NCBI RefSeq assembly: GCF_023078455.1
Contig: NZ_CP095740.1
Location: 3,274,001-3,338,000, forward strand
DNA: 64,000 nt
Direction of reading: 5' to 3'
From: Luteibacter aegosomatis
GTDB lineage: Bacteria; Pseudomonadota; Gammaproteobacteria; Xanthomonadales; Rhodanobacteraceae
Shown: positions 20,398 to 29,531 of the stretch, one piece after another
How the letters are laid out: every line of letters starts with the position of its first letter
Numbering within the stretch: position 1 is the first letter of the stretch
Notes under the pieces: generated by a model
Database searches by the model: none
Seen by the model: the letters and a program-made list of their open reading frames with translations, nothing else
Told to the model about the DNA's origin: nothing
Translations under genes and position numbers: made by a program

Positions 20398-20718
20398 ATG
20401 AAGCGTTCGTATCTGATTGGTCTGATCGTCGTAGCTTTGTGCGCCGCATCCGCCGCGCATGCCGAAGGGGACAAAACCAAGGGGCGGCAGCTGGTCTACA
20501 CCTGCCATGGATGCCACGGCGTGCCGGGCTATGCCAACGCCTATCCCGATTACCACGTGCCGCACATCGCGGGCCAGAACGAGCAATACCTCGTCAACGC
20601 GCTGAAGGCCTACAAGAATGGCGAGCGCAAGCACCCCACCATGGGCGCGCAGGCGCAGAGCATGTCCGACGACGAGATCGCCGACATCGCCGCCTATCTC
20701 TCCAGTCTCGCCAAGTAA
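20398..20718 (+). CDS. Small c-type cytochrome (c553/c4-like)
   Basis: A 106-residue monohaem cytochrome c. The signal peptide is MKRSYLIGLIVVALCAASAAHA; the mature protein has the haem motif CHGCH in VYTCHGCHGVPGYANAYP, and a C-terminal AQSMSDDEIADIAAYLSS helix typical of class I cytochromes, with a likely distal Met (HPTMG or QSMS). It would act in the periplasm as an electron carrier. A second cytochrome gene starts 18 bases later and the two look like the halves of a diheme c4 separated into two proteins. Confidence 0.92.
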   Translation: MKRSYLIGLIVVALCAASAAHAEGDKTKGRQLVYTCHGCHGVPGYANAYPDYHVPHIAGQNEQYLVNALKAYKNGERKHPTMGAQAQSMSDDEIADIAAYLSSLAK

Positions 20719-20736
20719 GCCGCCGAGGACGACACG

Positions 20737-21087
20737 ATGACCCGTGGGTTCACCCTGATTGCCGTCGCCGCCCTGCTGGCGCTCGCCACCACCGCCGCAT
20801 CCGCCGCCGGCGATCCCGCCAGGGGCAAGACGAAGGTCGCCACCTGCGTGGCCTGCCATGGGCAGGACGGCAATGCCGTCGATCCGCAGTATCCGCGCCT
20901 CGCCGGCCAGTATTCCGATTACCTCGCGCAGTCGCTGCACGAGTACAAGGACGGCCGCCGCGGCAACGCCATCATGAAGGGCTTCGCCGCCACGCTGTCC
21001 GACCAGGACATCGAGGACATTTCCGCGTATTTCTCCAGCATGCCGACGAAATTGTCGGGGCTGGAGGGTCATGTGCAGGGCGATTGA
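20737..21087 (+). CDS. Small c-type cytochrome (c553-like)
   Basis: A 116-residue monohaem cytochrome c with a signal peptide ending about ATTAASAA. The haem motif is CVACH in VATCVACHGQDGNAVDPQYPRLAGQ, followed by YLAQSLHEYKDGRRGNAIMKGFAATLSDQDIEDISAYFSS, where Met in AIMKG is the probable axial ligand. It pairs with the preceding cytochrome gene in one operon; both probably feed a terminal oxidase, but no partner oxidase gene is in the window. Confidence 0.93.
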   Translation: MTRGFTLIAVAALLALATTAASAAGDPARGKTKVATCVACHGQDGNAVDPQYPRLAGQYSDYLAQSLHEYKDGRRGNAIMKGFAATLSDQDIEDISAYFSSMPTKLSGLEGHVQGD

Positions 21088-21094
21088 CACCCCC

Positions 21095-21170
21095 ATCGCG
21101 GACAGGGTCCGCTCCCACCCTTCGGTAGGCAGGCTTGCTACCGGAGAGTGGGAGCGGACCCTGTCCGCAT
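21095..21170. repeat. REP-like inverted pair (GCGGAC-AGG-GTCCGC variant)
   Basis: Left copy ATCGCGGACAGGGTCCGCTC then CCACCC, right copy its complement ending GTCCGCAT. Each has a GCGGAC/GTCCGC mini-hairpin plus GTGGGAGC tail; TTCGGTAG and CTACCGGA sit between them. It lies between convergent genes (cytochrome and nfuA) and could also help termination. Confidence 0.85.
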
Positions 21171-21188
21171 GGGATCTCGCGAATCCCC

Positions 21189-21782
21189 TCAGCCCACCTT
21201 GCGTGCGAAGTAGGGATCCTCTCCCGTCTCGTGGTCGGTGGCGTCACGCACCTCGGTCACTTCCGGAATACGCTCGCGCAGCGTCTTTTCCACGCCGTTC
21301 TTCAACGTGACGTCGACCATGCCGCAACCGTGGCAGCCGCCGCCGAAGCGCAGCACCACCACGCCGTCCGACGTGACCTCCACCAGCGAGATGCGCCCGC
21401 CGTGCGAGGCGATCTGCGGCGCGATCTCCGTCTCCAGCACGTAACGCACCCGCTCCACCAGGCCGGCTCCTTCGCCGGGCGCCTCGCCCTTGATGCGCGG
21501 CGCGCGGATGTTGAGCTGGCTGCCGGTTGGCGTCATCTCGTAGTCGATGTTGGCCGGGTCGAGCCAGCGCATGCTTTCGCCATCGACGTAGAGGTTGAAG
21601 CCCTGGCATTCGATGGTCCACTCGTCGCCGGTGAGTTCCGCCGGGCCGCAGAATTCCAGCTCGCATTGCGCGGCCGGCGTGCCCGCCGAGACCACGCGCA
21701 GGCGGATGCCCAGGCCAGGCTCGTCCTGCTGGGCCAGCAGGCGTTGGAAATGCGCCTGCGCGCGTTCCGAAATGTCGATCAT
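21189..21782 (-). CDS. nfuA: Fe-S biogenesis scaffold/carrier NfuA
   Basis: A 197-residue iron-sulfur carrier that receives clusters from the assembly machinery and delivers them to target enzymes. The N-terminal A-type-like domain (MIDISERAQAHFQRLLAQQ, GIRLRVVSAGTPAAQCELEF) lacks functional cysteine spacing, as in NfuA. The C-terminal NifU domain has RFGGGCHGCGMVDVTLKNGVEKTL with the CxxC that binds a 4Fe-4S cluster between two subunits. The ATG at 21782 gives the classical N terminus. Confidence 0.95.
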   Translation of the reverse strand: MIDISERAQAHFQRLLAQQDEPGLGIRLRVVSAGTPAAQCELEFCGPAELTGDEWTIECQGFNLYVDGESMRWLDPANIDYEMTPTGSQLNIRAPRIKGEAPGEGAGLVERVRYVLETEIAPQIASHGGRISLVEVTSDGVVVLRFGGGCHGCGMVDVTLKNGVEKTLRERIPEVTEVRDATDHETGEDPYFARKVG

Positions 21783-21921
21783 GGGGGCTCCGGGGAAGGG
21801 GGCCGGCGGTGTTGCGCCGAAACAGCACCATTTTAGTACGCTTTCGAGATGCGCGCCGACTTTTGACATTTCAACCGGTGGCGCGCCACGCTTCGCGACT
21901 TCCTCCCTCGGACGCGCACCC

Positions 21922-22263
21922 ATGCCGCTTTCCCCGCTCGCCACCCAGCACTGCCAGCCGCGCAAGGGCGCGGAGCACGCGCTCGATCGCGCCACCATCG
22001 ACGGCCACCTGGCCTCGCTCCCGGGCTGGGCCGTGACGACCGACGGCAAGGCCATCGTGAAGGATTTCTCCTTCAAGGACTTCCACCACACCCTGGGCTT
22101 CATCAACGCCGTGGGCTTCATGGCCAACCAGGAAGACCACCACCCCGACCTCGAAGCGGGTTACGGCCATTGCCAGGTCCTGTGGTCCACCCACGATGTC
22201 GGCGGCCTTTCGCTCAACGACTTCATCTGCGCCGCACGCGTCGAGGCCCTGCTCGACCGCTGA
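21922..22263 (+). CDS. phhB: 4a-hydroxytetrahydrobiopterin dehydratase (PCD/DCoH)
   Basis: A 113-residue pterin-4a-carbinolamine dehydratase that regenerates the tetrahydropterin cofactor after phenylalanine hydroxylation. The signature E-D-H-H-P-D-L then aromatic-His-Asp spacing is complete in NQEDHHPDLEAGYGH, QVLWSTHD and LSLNDFICAARVE. The ATG choice gives the common LxxxxCQPRKG opening. No phenylalanine hydroxylase gene is in the window, so its partner lies elsewhere or the protein has the general pterin role seen in many bacteria. The next gene begins at the base after its stop plus one. Confidence 0.93.
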   Translation: MPLSPLATQHCQPRKGAEHALDRATIDGHLASLPGWAVTTDGKAIVKDFSFKDFHHTLGFINAVGFMANQEDHHPDLEAGYGHCQVLWSTHDVGGLSLNDFICAARVEALLDR

Positions 22264-22264
22264 C

Positions 22265-23644
22265 GTGCCGCCCCGCCCTTCGACGTGGATCGCGATCGCC
22301 GCGGCCGTGCTGGCCGCGATGGCGTTCGTCGGCCTGCCCCGCCTGGGTTCCCAGGTGGTGCGCGCATCGCTGGCCGCCGAAGGGGCTGCCGACCGGGCCG
22401 CCTATGCCGCCGGGTCGTCGCCGTGGGCCTGGCGATTCGAACGCGCGGACGACATCGTCGCGGGCCACGTGTTCGGCGACGGTACGCTGGACGAGCGCGG
22501 ACACGCGCTGGCCGTGACGGCCCGTGGCAACGTACCGGTCCAGATAGGCTTTCCCATCGCACGTTCCGCCGATCTCGGCGAACTCGATACGCTGACGTTA
22601 TCGGTGACCGCCCCCGCGTCCGGGCGGTATGCGCTGCTGGTGCGACAGACCCTCGAGGGCCCCCTGCTTCGCGCGGCCGTCAGCTTGACCGGGCCCTCCA
22701 TCGCCCTGGACTCGCTCGACTGGCGGGACGAGGCGAACCATCCGGCCGCATCGCCGAAACGCGCGGCCATGTTGCGACTGGAAGCCAGACTGCCTCCAGG
22801 CGCCCCCTTGTTTCTGACCGCCGCCGCGCTGGCATCCTCCGGTCCGCGCCACGACCCGACCCGGCTCGCGATACCCCCGGATCTCTCCACCGAAGCCCTC
22901 CTGCGTTGGCGGGACCGTCAACACGCCATCCGTCCCGTCGCCACGTTCGGCGATGCCGCGTCGACGCCCGCCGCCCCGTGGCGGCGCGATGTCGTCCTGG
23001 CGACCTACGGTGTCCTGCTGATCGCCGCCGGGCTCCGGTTCCGCAAGCCTCGCCCCGCCCGGCTCCGCGATGCCACGCTCGTGCTGGTCGGCCCGCTCGG
23101 GTTCATCGCGGGCATGGGTCTATCGACCCGTCCGGCGCCCGTCGACGTGGCGATATTCGGCATGGGCGTGGCTTACGCGGCATTCCTCACCTGGCGTCGA
23201 GCCATCCCGCCGTGGCAGGTCTATGGCTCATGGCGCATGGCCGGATGGCCGCTGCTGGCCATACCGGTGGCGATCGGACTGGTCGCGGTGGCGGGGCATG
23301 CGCCCGTCTGGCCGTCGCCGGGCCGCATGCTGGTCTACGTCGGCTGGGCCCTTTTCCAGCAATGGCTGCTGCTGGCCGTGTTCGGGGGCATCCTGGCACG
23401 GACCCTGCCCCGGCCCATGGCCGTGCTGCTGACGGCGCTGGCCTTCGCGCTGCTGCATACGCCCAACGGCCTGCTGATGCAGCTGTGCTTCGTGGCGGAA
23501 CTGGGCTGGGCGTGGTGGTTCTTCCAGCGGCGCGCCCTGTTGCCGGTGGCGCTGGCGCATGCGGCGGCCGCCGTGGTGCTTCAGGCCGGTCTGGCCGGAG
23601 GCATATTGCGATCGCTCGAGGTCAGCGCCCGCTATCTGCAGTAG
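22265..23644 (+). CDS. CPBP-like membrane protein (degenerate CAAX-protease motif)
   Basis: A 459-residue protein: an N-terminal membrane anchor (STWIAIAAAVLAAMAFVG), an extracytoplasmic domain of about 230 residues rich in Ala/Pro/Arg, then seven or eight membrane spans. The last part resembles the CPBP/Rce1 family: ALLHTPNG is like motif 2 (FxxxH) and VALAHAAAAVV like motif 3 (His), but where active members have EExxxR this one has FQQWLLLAVF, so the first catalytic motif looks lost. The GTG at 22265 directly follows the phhB stop, which favours translational coupling. Confidence 0.75.
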   Translation: MPPRPSTWIAIAAAVLAAMAFVGLPRLGSQVVRASLAAEGAADRAAYAAGSSPWAWRFERADDIVAGHVFGDGTLDERGHALAVTARGNVPVQIGFPIARSADLGELDTLTLSVTAPASGRYALLVRQTLEGPLLRAAVSLTGPSIALDSLDWRDEANHPAASPKRAAMLRLEARLPPGAPLFLTAAALASSGPRHDPTRLAIPPDLSTEALLRWRDRQHAIRPVATFGDAASTPAAPWRRDVVLATYGVLLIAAGLRFRKPRPARLRDATLVLVGPLGFIAGMGLSTRPAPVDVAIFGMGVAYAAFLTWRRAIPPWQVYGSWRMAGWPLLAIPVAIGLVAVAGHAPVWPSPGRMLVYVGWALFQQWLLLAVFGGILARTLPRPMAVLLTALAFALLHTPNGLLMQLCFVAELGWAWWFFQRRALLPVALAHAAAAVVLQAGLAGGILRSLEVSARYLQ

Positions 23645-23647
23645 CCG

Positions 23648-23671
23648 GGTGGGGCGGACCCTGTCCGTGAT
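23648..23671. repeat. Single degenerate REP-like element
   Basis: GGGTGGGGCGGACCCTGTCC then GTGA: one half of the REP-like unit, with the GCGGAC/GTCCGC core slightly damaged. It lies in the 26-base gap between the convergent CPBP-like and rluC genes. Confidence 0.6.
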
Positions 23672-24618
23672 CAACCTCGCAGATTATCCAGGAACGCCTT
23701 CAATTCATCCGGCAACGGCGCTGAAAAGTCGTAATTCCGACCATCCAGGTCGAAGCTCATCCGCGACGCGTGCAGGAACATCCGCTTCAATCCCTTCGCC
23801 CGGAACCGCTTGTTGGCTTCCTCGTCGCCGTACTTGGGATCGCCCGCCAGGGGATGGCCGACGTACTGCGCATGCACGCGTATCTGGTGCGTGCGGCCCG
23901 TGCCGAGGGTGGCCTGCATCAGGCGACAGCCAGGGTACTGCTCCACTTCCTGGAAGAACGTGAGCGAGGGCTTGCCCGCGTCGTCCACCCTGACCATGCG
24001 CTCCCCACCCTGCATCACCGATTTCAGGAGCGGCGCGTTCACATCGAACTTCGCCTTGCGCGGCGTGCCGGTCATGAGGCAGAGGTATTGTTTGGTGACT
24101 TCGTTGTCGCGGATCAGCGCCTGCAGCCCGGTGAGGCCCGAACGGGATTTGGACAGCACCAGGACGCCGCTGGTATCGCGGTCCAGTCGATGCACCAGTT
24201 CCAGGCCGTCGTTGGGCCGGGCGGCCCGGAGCAGCTCGATGGCGCCATGGCTGACCCCGCTCCCCCCATGGGCGGCGATGCCCACCGGCTTGTCGATCAC
24301 GAGGAAATGCCGGTCCTCGAAGATGACCGAATCGACCACCGCCCTGACCATGCCGGCGGGCGCCACGCCCTCTTCCCGCTCCGCCACGCGAACCGGGGGG
24401 ATCCGCAACATATCGCCGGCCGCCAGGCGGGTCTCGGGCTTGGCCCGCTTGCCGTTGATGCGCACCTGGCCGGTGCGCAGGATGCGGTAGACGAGGCTGC
24501 GTGGCACGCCCTTGAGCAGGGTCATCAGGGCGTTGTCCACGCGCTGGCCGTCCCGGTCCGGGCCGATTTCGACCAGGCGAACACCTTGGGCCCCGTCGAG
24601 GGAAGTTACCGTCTGCAT
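23671..24618 (-). CDS. rluC: 23S rRNA pseudouridine synthase RluC
   Basis: Isomerises uridines 955, 2504 and 2580 (E. coli numbering) of 23S rRNA. The 315-residue protein has an N-terminal S4 RNA-binding domain (RVDNALMTLLKGVPRSLVYRILRTGQVRINGKRA) and the RluA-type catalytic domain with Asp146 in HRLDRDTSGVLVLSK and the GTGRTHQIRVH and HPLAGDPKYGD segments. Divergence from rne is the same arrangement as in E. coli, which supports RluC over RluD. Confidence 0.95.
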   Translation of the reverse strand: MQTVTSLDGAQGVRLVEIGPDRDGQRVDNALMTLLKGVPRSLVYRILRTGQVRINGKRAKPETRLAAGDMLRIPPVRVAEREEGVAPAGMVRAVVDSVIFEDRHFLVIDKPVGIAAHGGSGVSHGAIELLRAARPNDGLELVHRLDRDTSGVLVLSKSRSGLTGLQALIRDNEVTKQYLCLMTGTPRKAKFDVNAPLLKSVMQGGERMVRVDDAGKPSLTFFQEVEQYPGCRLMQATLGTGRTHQIRVHAQYVGHPLAGDPKYGDEEANKRFRAKGLKRMFLHASRMSFDLDGRNYDFSAPLPDELKAFLDNLRG

Positions 24619-24969
24619 TGATAAAACTCGAAATTGATAGGATACTCGGCGAGCGCCAGGCTCCGCTGAAGACTCATCTCTCGCGGGGTGCCGGTTCCGT
24701 CGCGTAAGGCGAGTGTCGCGTCATGCCGTCCGAGGGGGCGGCGGACGAAAAGGCACCCCACATCGTAACGGTTCGGGTTGCGGTTGTCCGGCTGGTCCGT
24801 AGGGATGCGGTCCGGTTGCAAGGCGCATATTCACGAATCACGCCGGGCCCAGGTATCGGTCCCGGATCTTATGCCGCTTTAAGCCTCATCGCAGCGGCGC
24901 GATCCCCGGCAGGCCGCCACATGGCGCCACCGCGGCGCGCGGCCGCGCGGCAAGGCCGAGGAACCCACA
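24619..24969 (+). promoter_or_regulatory. rne/rluC divergent control region and long rne leader
   Basis: 351 bases without a gene separate rluC and rne. In E. coli the rne mRNA has a long 5' leader through which RNase E feeds back on its own message; position and length here fit such a leader. Several GC-rich complementary stretches are visible (for example the CGGTTCG/GGTTGCGGTTGTCC and GCCGG/CCGGC runs), but I cannot fold it reliably by eye. No convincing sigma-70 promoter was identified. Confidence 0.45.
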
Positions 24970-27900
24970 ATGAAGCGTATGTTGATCAACGCGACTCAGC
25001 GCGAAGAGTTGCGTGTGGCCATCGTCGATGGCCAGAACCTGTACGACCTCGATATCGAAATCCCTTCGCGGGAACAGAAAAAAGCCAACATCTACAAGGG
25101 TCGCATCACCCGCGTAGAGCCCTCCCTGGAAGCGTGCTTCGTCGATTACGGCGCCGAGCGCCACGGCTTCCTTCCGCTGAAGGAAATCTCCCGCGATTAC
25201 TTCAATCCCAACGCGGAAGGCAAATCCAACATCCGCGAACTCCTGAAGGAAGGCCAGGAGATCATCGTCCAGGTCGAGAAGGAAGAGCGCGGCAACAAGG
25301 GCGCGGCCCTCACCACGTTCATCAGCCTGGCCGGCCGCTACATGGTGCTCATGCCCAACAACCCCCGTGCCGGCGGCGTCTCGCGCCGCATCGAGGGTGA
25401 AGACCGGCAGGCCCTCAAGGAGGCCATGGAGCACCTCTCGGTGCCCGACGAGATGGGCCTCATCGTGCGCACCGCCGGCATGGGCCGCGACGCCGAAGAG
25501 CTTCAATGGGACCTCGACTACCTCCTGCAGCTGTGGAAGTCGATCTCGGCGGCCGCCAACTCGCAGAAGGCGCCGTTCCTGATCTACCAGGAATCCAAGC
25601 TCTTCATCCGCGCCCTGCGCGATTACCTGCGCAACGACATCGGCGAGATCCTCATCGACGAGGAGTCCCTCTTCAAGGACGCCCGCGATTTCGTGCAGCA
25701 GGTGATGCCCAACAACCTGCGCAAGCTCAAGCTCTACCAGGATCCCACCCCGCTCTTCTCGCGCTACCAGATCGAAACGCAGATCGAGAGCATCTTCGAG
25801 CGCAACGTCCGCTTGCCCTCCGGCGGCTCGATCGTCATCGACCAGACCGAAGCCCTGACCGCCATCGACATCAACTCGTCGAAGGCCACCAAGGGCAGCG
25901 ACATCGAAGAGACGGCGTTCAACACCAACCTCGAAGCCGCCACCGAGATCGCCCGCCAGTTGCGCATCCGCGACGCCGGCGGCCTGATCGTCATCGACTT
26001 CATCGACATGGACAGCCCGCGCCACCAGCGCGAGGTCGAGGAGCGCCTGAAGGACGCCCTGAAGGCCGACCGCGCCCGCGTGCAGATCGGCCGCATCTCG
26101 CGCTTCGGCCTGCTGGAGATGTCCCGCCAGCGCCTGCGCCCGAGCCTGGGCGAGGCCACGCAGATCGTCTGCCCGCGTTGCGAGGGCCACGGCCACATCC
26201 GCAGCGTGGAATCCCTGGCGCTGTCCACGCTGCGCCTGATCGAAGAACACGCGATGAAGGAAAACACCGGGCAGGTCCTGGTGCAGGCGCCGCCGTCGGT
26301 CGCCAACTTCCTGCTCAACGAGAAGCGCGCCAGCATCGTCGAGATCGAACTGCGCCACAGCGTCCACGTGGTGGTGGTCGCCGACGACAAGCTCGAAACC
26401 CCGCACCTGGAAATCACCCGCATCCGCGAAGCGGACATGGGCGAGCACAGCAAGCCGAGCTACGAGCGCACCACGCCCGTGGTCGCCACGGCATTGCCGA
26501 AGATGGGCCAGATGCTCGGCAGCGGCGAACAGCCGCTGGTGACCGGCGTCGTGCCGGCGTCGCCCGCCCCGATGCGCGACGAGGTCGAGCCGACCGCACC
26601 GGCGCCGGCTGCCCCGGCCAAGGCGGCGCCCGCCGCGCCCACCGGCGGCTTCTTCTCGCGCCTGTTCGGCAGCCTGTTCGGCGGTGGCGCCCAGCCTGCC
26701 CCCGCGGCCGCGCCGCCGGCACCGGCCAAGCGCGAGGACACCCGCCAGGGCGGCCGCAACGAACGCAACGGCCGTCGCGGCGAAGGCCGTAAGGGCGGCG
26801 AGTCGCGCCAGGGCCCGTCGCAGGGTCAGCGCAAGGACACTATCCAGGGCAAGCCGCAGGGCCAGGGCCAGCAGCAGGCCAAGGCGGGCAACAAGCCCCA
26901 GCGCCAGGCCGAGGACAAGCCCCAGCGGCAGAAGGGCAACCGCCCCGAACAGGACAAGCAGGACAAGCCCCAGCAGCAGGCCGGTGAAGGCCGTCGCCAG
27001 CAGCCACGCGGCGAACGCGCACCGCAGGGCGACAAGACCGAAAAGCTGGACAAGACGGCTGCCGCCGCGACCGTGGCCGCTACGGGTGCGGCCGTAACCG
27101 TCGCCGCCGCGACGCGCGCGCCGGTCGAGAAGCCCGTCACCCCGGCCCCTGTCGTCGAAGAAAAGCCGGTATCGCCGGAAGCCGAAGCGACCGAGACCGC
27201 CTCCGTCGACGACAACCTCTCCGCCGCATCCGCTGAAGGTACGCGCGAAGCGGGCGAAGGCGGTCAGCGCCGCCGTCGCGGACGCCGCGGCGGCCGTCGT
27301 CGCCGTCGCCAGGAAGACGGCACCCAGGCCGGCGCCCTCGAGGGTTCGGCCGGTGCCGACGATCTCGACGACGAGGATGGCGACGAGGCCCCGGCCACCG
27401 CTCGCGACAGCGACAGCGTGCCGCCGGTGCTGGACACCGCCGAGGCCGCGAAGCATGCCTTCACCGTGGATAAGCCCAGCGAGGTCGCCACGCGCCCCGC
27501 CGGCACCACGGACGACGACGGCGACGGTGAAAAGGTGCCTTCGGCGCTTACCCTGCCCTCGCTGCCCAAGCTGCCGCCGATCCCGGGTAGCGTGCACGCC
27601 GCCGCGCCGGTCGCCTCGGGTGAACCGGTGGCGACACCGGCCGATGCGGCCGAGGTGCGCGTCACCGAGCGTCGCCAGACCGAGTCGGATGCCCCGCTGA
27701 AGAACGCCCCCCAGGCCGTCTCCGTTGCCGAGGCGGAGGTCGAGCTGCCCGTCGTCGGTACGTCGTCGGATGCGACGCCCGCCTCCGTCGACGCGCCCTC
27801 GTCGGTGCTCGATGCTCCCGCCCGCGGGCTGGTCGACGAAGCTCTCGCCGCTCCTGTCGAAAACGATAGCCGGCCGCCGGTGCACGACGAACCCGCAGCT

Positions 27901-28284
27901 CCCGCCGAACCGGTGACACCGACGTTCGCGCCGGTGCAGGCGGCACCCACCGTCGAGTCGACGGAAGAGCCGAACGCGCCGAAGGCCGATGCACCCGTCG
28001 CCGCGGCGACCGCGCCCGCCCACGTCGAGCCGGAGACCTCCACGCCGAGCGACGAGCAGACCAAGCGGAAAGCGGCCCTCGACACGCCGGACGTGGCGGC
28101 CACCGCGGCACCGGCTTCGGCCGAGGCACCCGATCCGGCCGCCTCCACGCCCAAGGCTCCCGAGGCGTCCAATGTCTCGCACGTGTCGCAGCCCGTATGG
28201 GCAGCCCCGGCACAAGGGGATCTGCTCACGCGTCCGCGTCAGGAGCCGCCGTCCCACGGCGACGAGTCGAAACACGACGCCTGA
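24970..28284 (+). CDS. rne: Ribonuclease E
   Basis: Essential endoribonuclease for mRNA decay and for rRNA and tRNA maturation. The 1104-residue protein has the S1 domain (about 36-120; [30 protein letters not shown]), the 5' sensor, the DNase I-like catalytic region with [11 protein letters not shown] and [10 protein letters not shown] that supply the Mg-binding aspartates, and the Zn-link CPRCEGHGH near residue 401. From about 510 to the end it is disordered and Ala/Pro/Glu-rich, with Gln/Lys/Arg-rich stretches (about 600-690) and an Arg-rich block [16 protein letters not shown] near 765 that would bind RNA. That tail is the degradosome platform region in relatives. A strong terminator follows. 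Confidence 0.97.
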   Translation: MKRMLINATQREELRVAIVDGQNLYDLDIEIPSREQKKANIYKGRITRVEPSLEACFVDYGAERHGFLPLKEISRDYFNPNAEGKSNIRELLKEGQEIIVQVEKEERGNKGAALTTFISLAGRYMVLMPNNPRAGGVSRRIEGEDRQALKEAMEHLSVPDEMGLIVRTAGMGRDAEELQWDLDYLLQLWKSISAAANSQKAPFLIYQESKLFIRALRDYLRNDIGEILIDEESLFKDARDFVQQVMPNNLRKLKLYQDPTPLFSRYQIETQIESIFERNVRLPSGGSIVIDQTEALTAIDINSSKATKGSDIEETAFNTNLEAATEIARQLRIRDAGGLIVIDFIDMDSPRHQREVEERLKDALKADRARVQIGRISRFGLLEMSRQRLRPSLGEATQIVCPRCEGHGHIRSVESLALSTLRLIEEHAMKENTGQVLVQAPPSVANFLLNEKRASIVEIELRHSVHVVVVADDKLETPHLEITRIREADMGEHSKPSYERTTPVVATALPKMGQMLGSGEQPLVTGVVPASPAPMRDEVEPTAPAPAAPAKAAPAAPTGGFFSRLFGSLFGGGAQPAPAAAPPAPAKREDTRQGGRNERNGRRGEGRKGGESRQGPSQGQRKDTIQGKPQGQGQQQAKAGNKPQRQAEDKPQRQKGNRPEQDKQDKPQQQAGEGRRQQPRGERAPQGDKTEKLDKTAAAATVAATGAAVTVAAATRAPVEKPVTPAPVVEEKPVSPEAEATETASVDDNLSAASAEGTREAGEGGQRRRRGRRGGRRRRRQEDGTQAGALEGSAGADDLDDEDGDEAPATARDSDSVPPVLDTAEAAKHAFTVDKPSEVATRPAGTTDDDGDGEKVPSALTLPSLPKLPPIPGSVHAAAPVASGEPVATPADAAEVRVTERRQTESDAPLKNAPQAVSVAEAEVELPVVGTSSDATPASVDAPSSVLDAPARGLVDEALAAPVENDSRPPVHDEPAAPAEPVTPTFAPVQAAPTVESTEEPNAPKADAPVAAATAPAHVEPETSTPSDEQTKRKAALDTPDVAATAAPASAEAPDPAASTPKAPEASNVSHVSQPVWAAPAQGDLLTRPRQEPPSHGDESKHDA

Positions 28285-28330
28285 TGGACACACCGGGAGG
28301 AGCCAGCTCCTCCCGGGTAAGTGGGTCGTA

Positions 28331-28366
28331 CAAAAAAAACGCCGGGTCATGCCCGGCGTTTTTTCG
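28331..28366. terminator. Bidirectional rho-independent terminator after rne
   Basis: AAAAAAAACGCCGGGTCATG then CCCGGCGTTTTTTC: an eight-base-pair GC stem (ACGCCGGG/CCCGGCGT) with an A-run before and a T-run after, so it can end rne and also the convergent response-regulator gene. A separate ten-base-pair hairpin (CCGGGAGGAG, loop CCAG, CTCCTCCCGG, 28293-28316) lies just upstream and may protect the 3' end. Confidence 0.9.
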
Positions 28367-28383
28367 TCATGTCGTCGATGCGT

Positions 28384-29037
28384 TCAACTACCGACCTGAT
28401 GATTATGCGTATCGAGCAACCCGTGAACGGTCATCAGATGGGCCAACCCCACCACATGATCGACGTGCAGCTTCTCCATGAGCCGCTGCTTATAGGTCGA
28501 GACCGTTTTCGGGCTGAGATTGAGACGTTCGCCGATGGAGGTGAGCGGCATGCCGCGCACCAGCATCATCGACACCTCCATCTCGCGCGTGGACAGGGTA
28601 TCGAACGGTGAATCCGAGCCGTCGAGCGTCGCCAAGGCGAGTTGCTGCGCCACCGTGGGCGCGAGGTAACGGCGACCGCTGGCCACGCTTCGCACGGCGC
28701 TGAGCAGTTCCTCCGCATTGCACCCCTTGGTGAGATATCCCAACGCACCGGCATCGAGCAGGCGCTTGGGGAACCGTGCGTCGTCGACGACGGTGAGGAT
28801 GACGATGTTGGTTCTCAGTTTGGCGCGGATGACCCGCTCCGTCAGCTCGACGCCACTCATGCCCGGCATGTGGACATCGACCAGAGCGATGTCGGGGGAC
28901 TGTGCCCTGATGAGTCGCAGACCTTCTTCCGCCGTCCCTGCCTCCCCTCGAATCCGGAAATCCGCCTGTTGCTGCAGGATCATCCGGAAACCGGTCCGAA
29001 CCAACTCGTGGTCGTCAACCAATACTACGTTAATCAT
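28384..29037 (-). CDS. GacA/UvrY-type response regulator
   Basis: A 217-residue two-component regulator. The receiver domain has the acidic pocket DD at 8-9, phosphorylation site Asp54 in ALVDVHMPGMSG, Thr82 and Lys104 (YLTKG). A NarL/LuxR-type HTH occupies about 145-215 (SPFDTLSTREMEVSMMLVRG, LNLSPKTVSTYKQRLMEKL). SPFDTLSTRE and the length closely match GacA/UvrY/SirA, which acts with the BarA/GacS kinase to drive small regulatory RNAs; no kinase gene is in the window. AGGGAGGG lies nine bases before the ATG. A short frame just upstream ends in an ATGA overlap with this start. Confidence 0.88.
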   Translation of the reverse strand: MINVVLVDDHELVRTGFRMILQQQADFRIRGEAGTAEEGLRLIRAQSPDIALVDVHMPGMSGVELTERVIRAKLRTNIVILTVVDDARFPKRLLDAGALGYLTKGCNAEELLSAVRSVASGRRYLAPTVAQQLALATLDGSDSPFDTLSTREMEVSMMLVRGMPLTSIGERLNLSPKTVSTYKQRLMEKLHVDHVVGLAHLMTVHGLLDTHNHQVGS

Positions 29038-29195
29038 TTGGTGCCCTCCCTGGGCCGACTGTACTTCTGAGCGCGCTCCATCAAAAGCGCACAGCCTGCG
29101 AATGCATACAATGCCAGATGTGCAGGCGAGACAACCAGCGTCCCAGTATGATCCGAACTGTCCTTGGCCTCATATAGCGGAGTTACCCTCGCCAT
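29034..29195 (-). CDS. Possible small membrane-like ORF coupled to the response regulator
   Basis: A 53-codon frame starting MARVTPLYEAKDSSDHTG, with a hydrophobic segment LALYAFAGCALLM, whose TGA overlaps the regulator ATG (ATGA). That coupling is the main reason to list it. Against it: no good ribosome site upstream of the ATG, base composition below its neighbours, and no family I recognise. A GTG start 42 bases further upstream is also possible. Confidence 0.3.
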   Translation of the reverse strand: MARVTPLYEAKDSSDHTGTLVVSPAHLALYAFAGCALLMERAQKYSRPREGTK

Positions 29196-29375
29196 ACGCG
29201 AGGAAAATTCCCGTACACGTTGTCGCTGAAGCCTCACAGGAAAAGGTGAGTGCTTTCTTAGTTTTCGCGCCGTTTCGCCAAAAAGGCGCGTTCACTCCCC
29301 TCACGGGATACTGACAAAACCGTCAGCCCAGGACACGCAAGGTGGACCCTCCCCCCACCACGAAGGAGGTTCCCC
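29038..29375. other. Low-GC gap between response regulator and small Pro-rich gene
   Basis: About 340 bases clearly less GC-rich than their surroundings. They hold the possible small ORF (29034-29195), presumably the regulator promoter on the minus strand, and the promoter of the plus-strand Pro-rich gene. CGCCGTTTCGCCAAAAAGGC includes a small GC inverted repeat. Nothing else recognisable. Confidence 0.4.
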
Positions 29376-29531
29376 ATGGCCAACGAAAAAGGCCGTCCGC
29401 CGCAGCACCCGGGACAGAACGATCCGCCGCCAAAGGATCCGTCCCCTTCGACCCGTCAACCGGAAACCGATGCGTCCGGCGATCCCCTGGACGATACCGG
29501 GGAAGACAACCAGCACAAGAAGCCGGATTAG
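29376..29531 (+). CDS. Small Pro/Asp-rich disordered protein
   Basis: A 51-residue protein, MANEKGRPPQHPGQNDPPPK then DPSPSTRQPETDASG and ending DNQHKKPD. It has no hydrophobic segment and is predicted disordered by composition (Pro, Asp, Gln, Lys). The evidence that it is real is a near-perfect ribosome site, AAGGAGGT, six bases before the ATG. Its stop overlaps the stop region of a convergent small membrane-protein gene. I do not recognise a family; similar tiny hydrophilic proteins in this group are often stress-induced. Confidence 0.65.
   Translation: MANEKGRPPQHPGQNDPPPKDPSPSTRQPETDASGDPLDDTGEDNQHKKPD

Noticed and set aside
28293..28316. Ten-pair hairpin as the rne terminator
   Set aside because: No T-run follows; the proper terminator is at 28331-28366.
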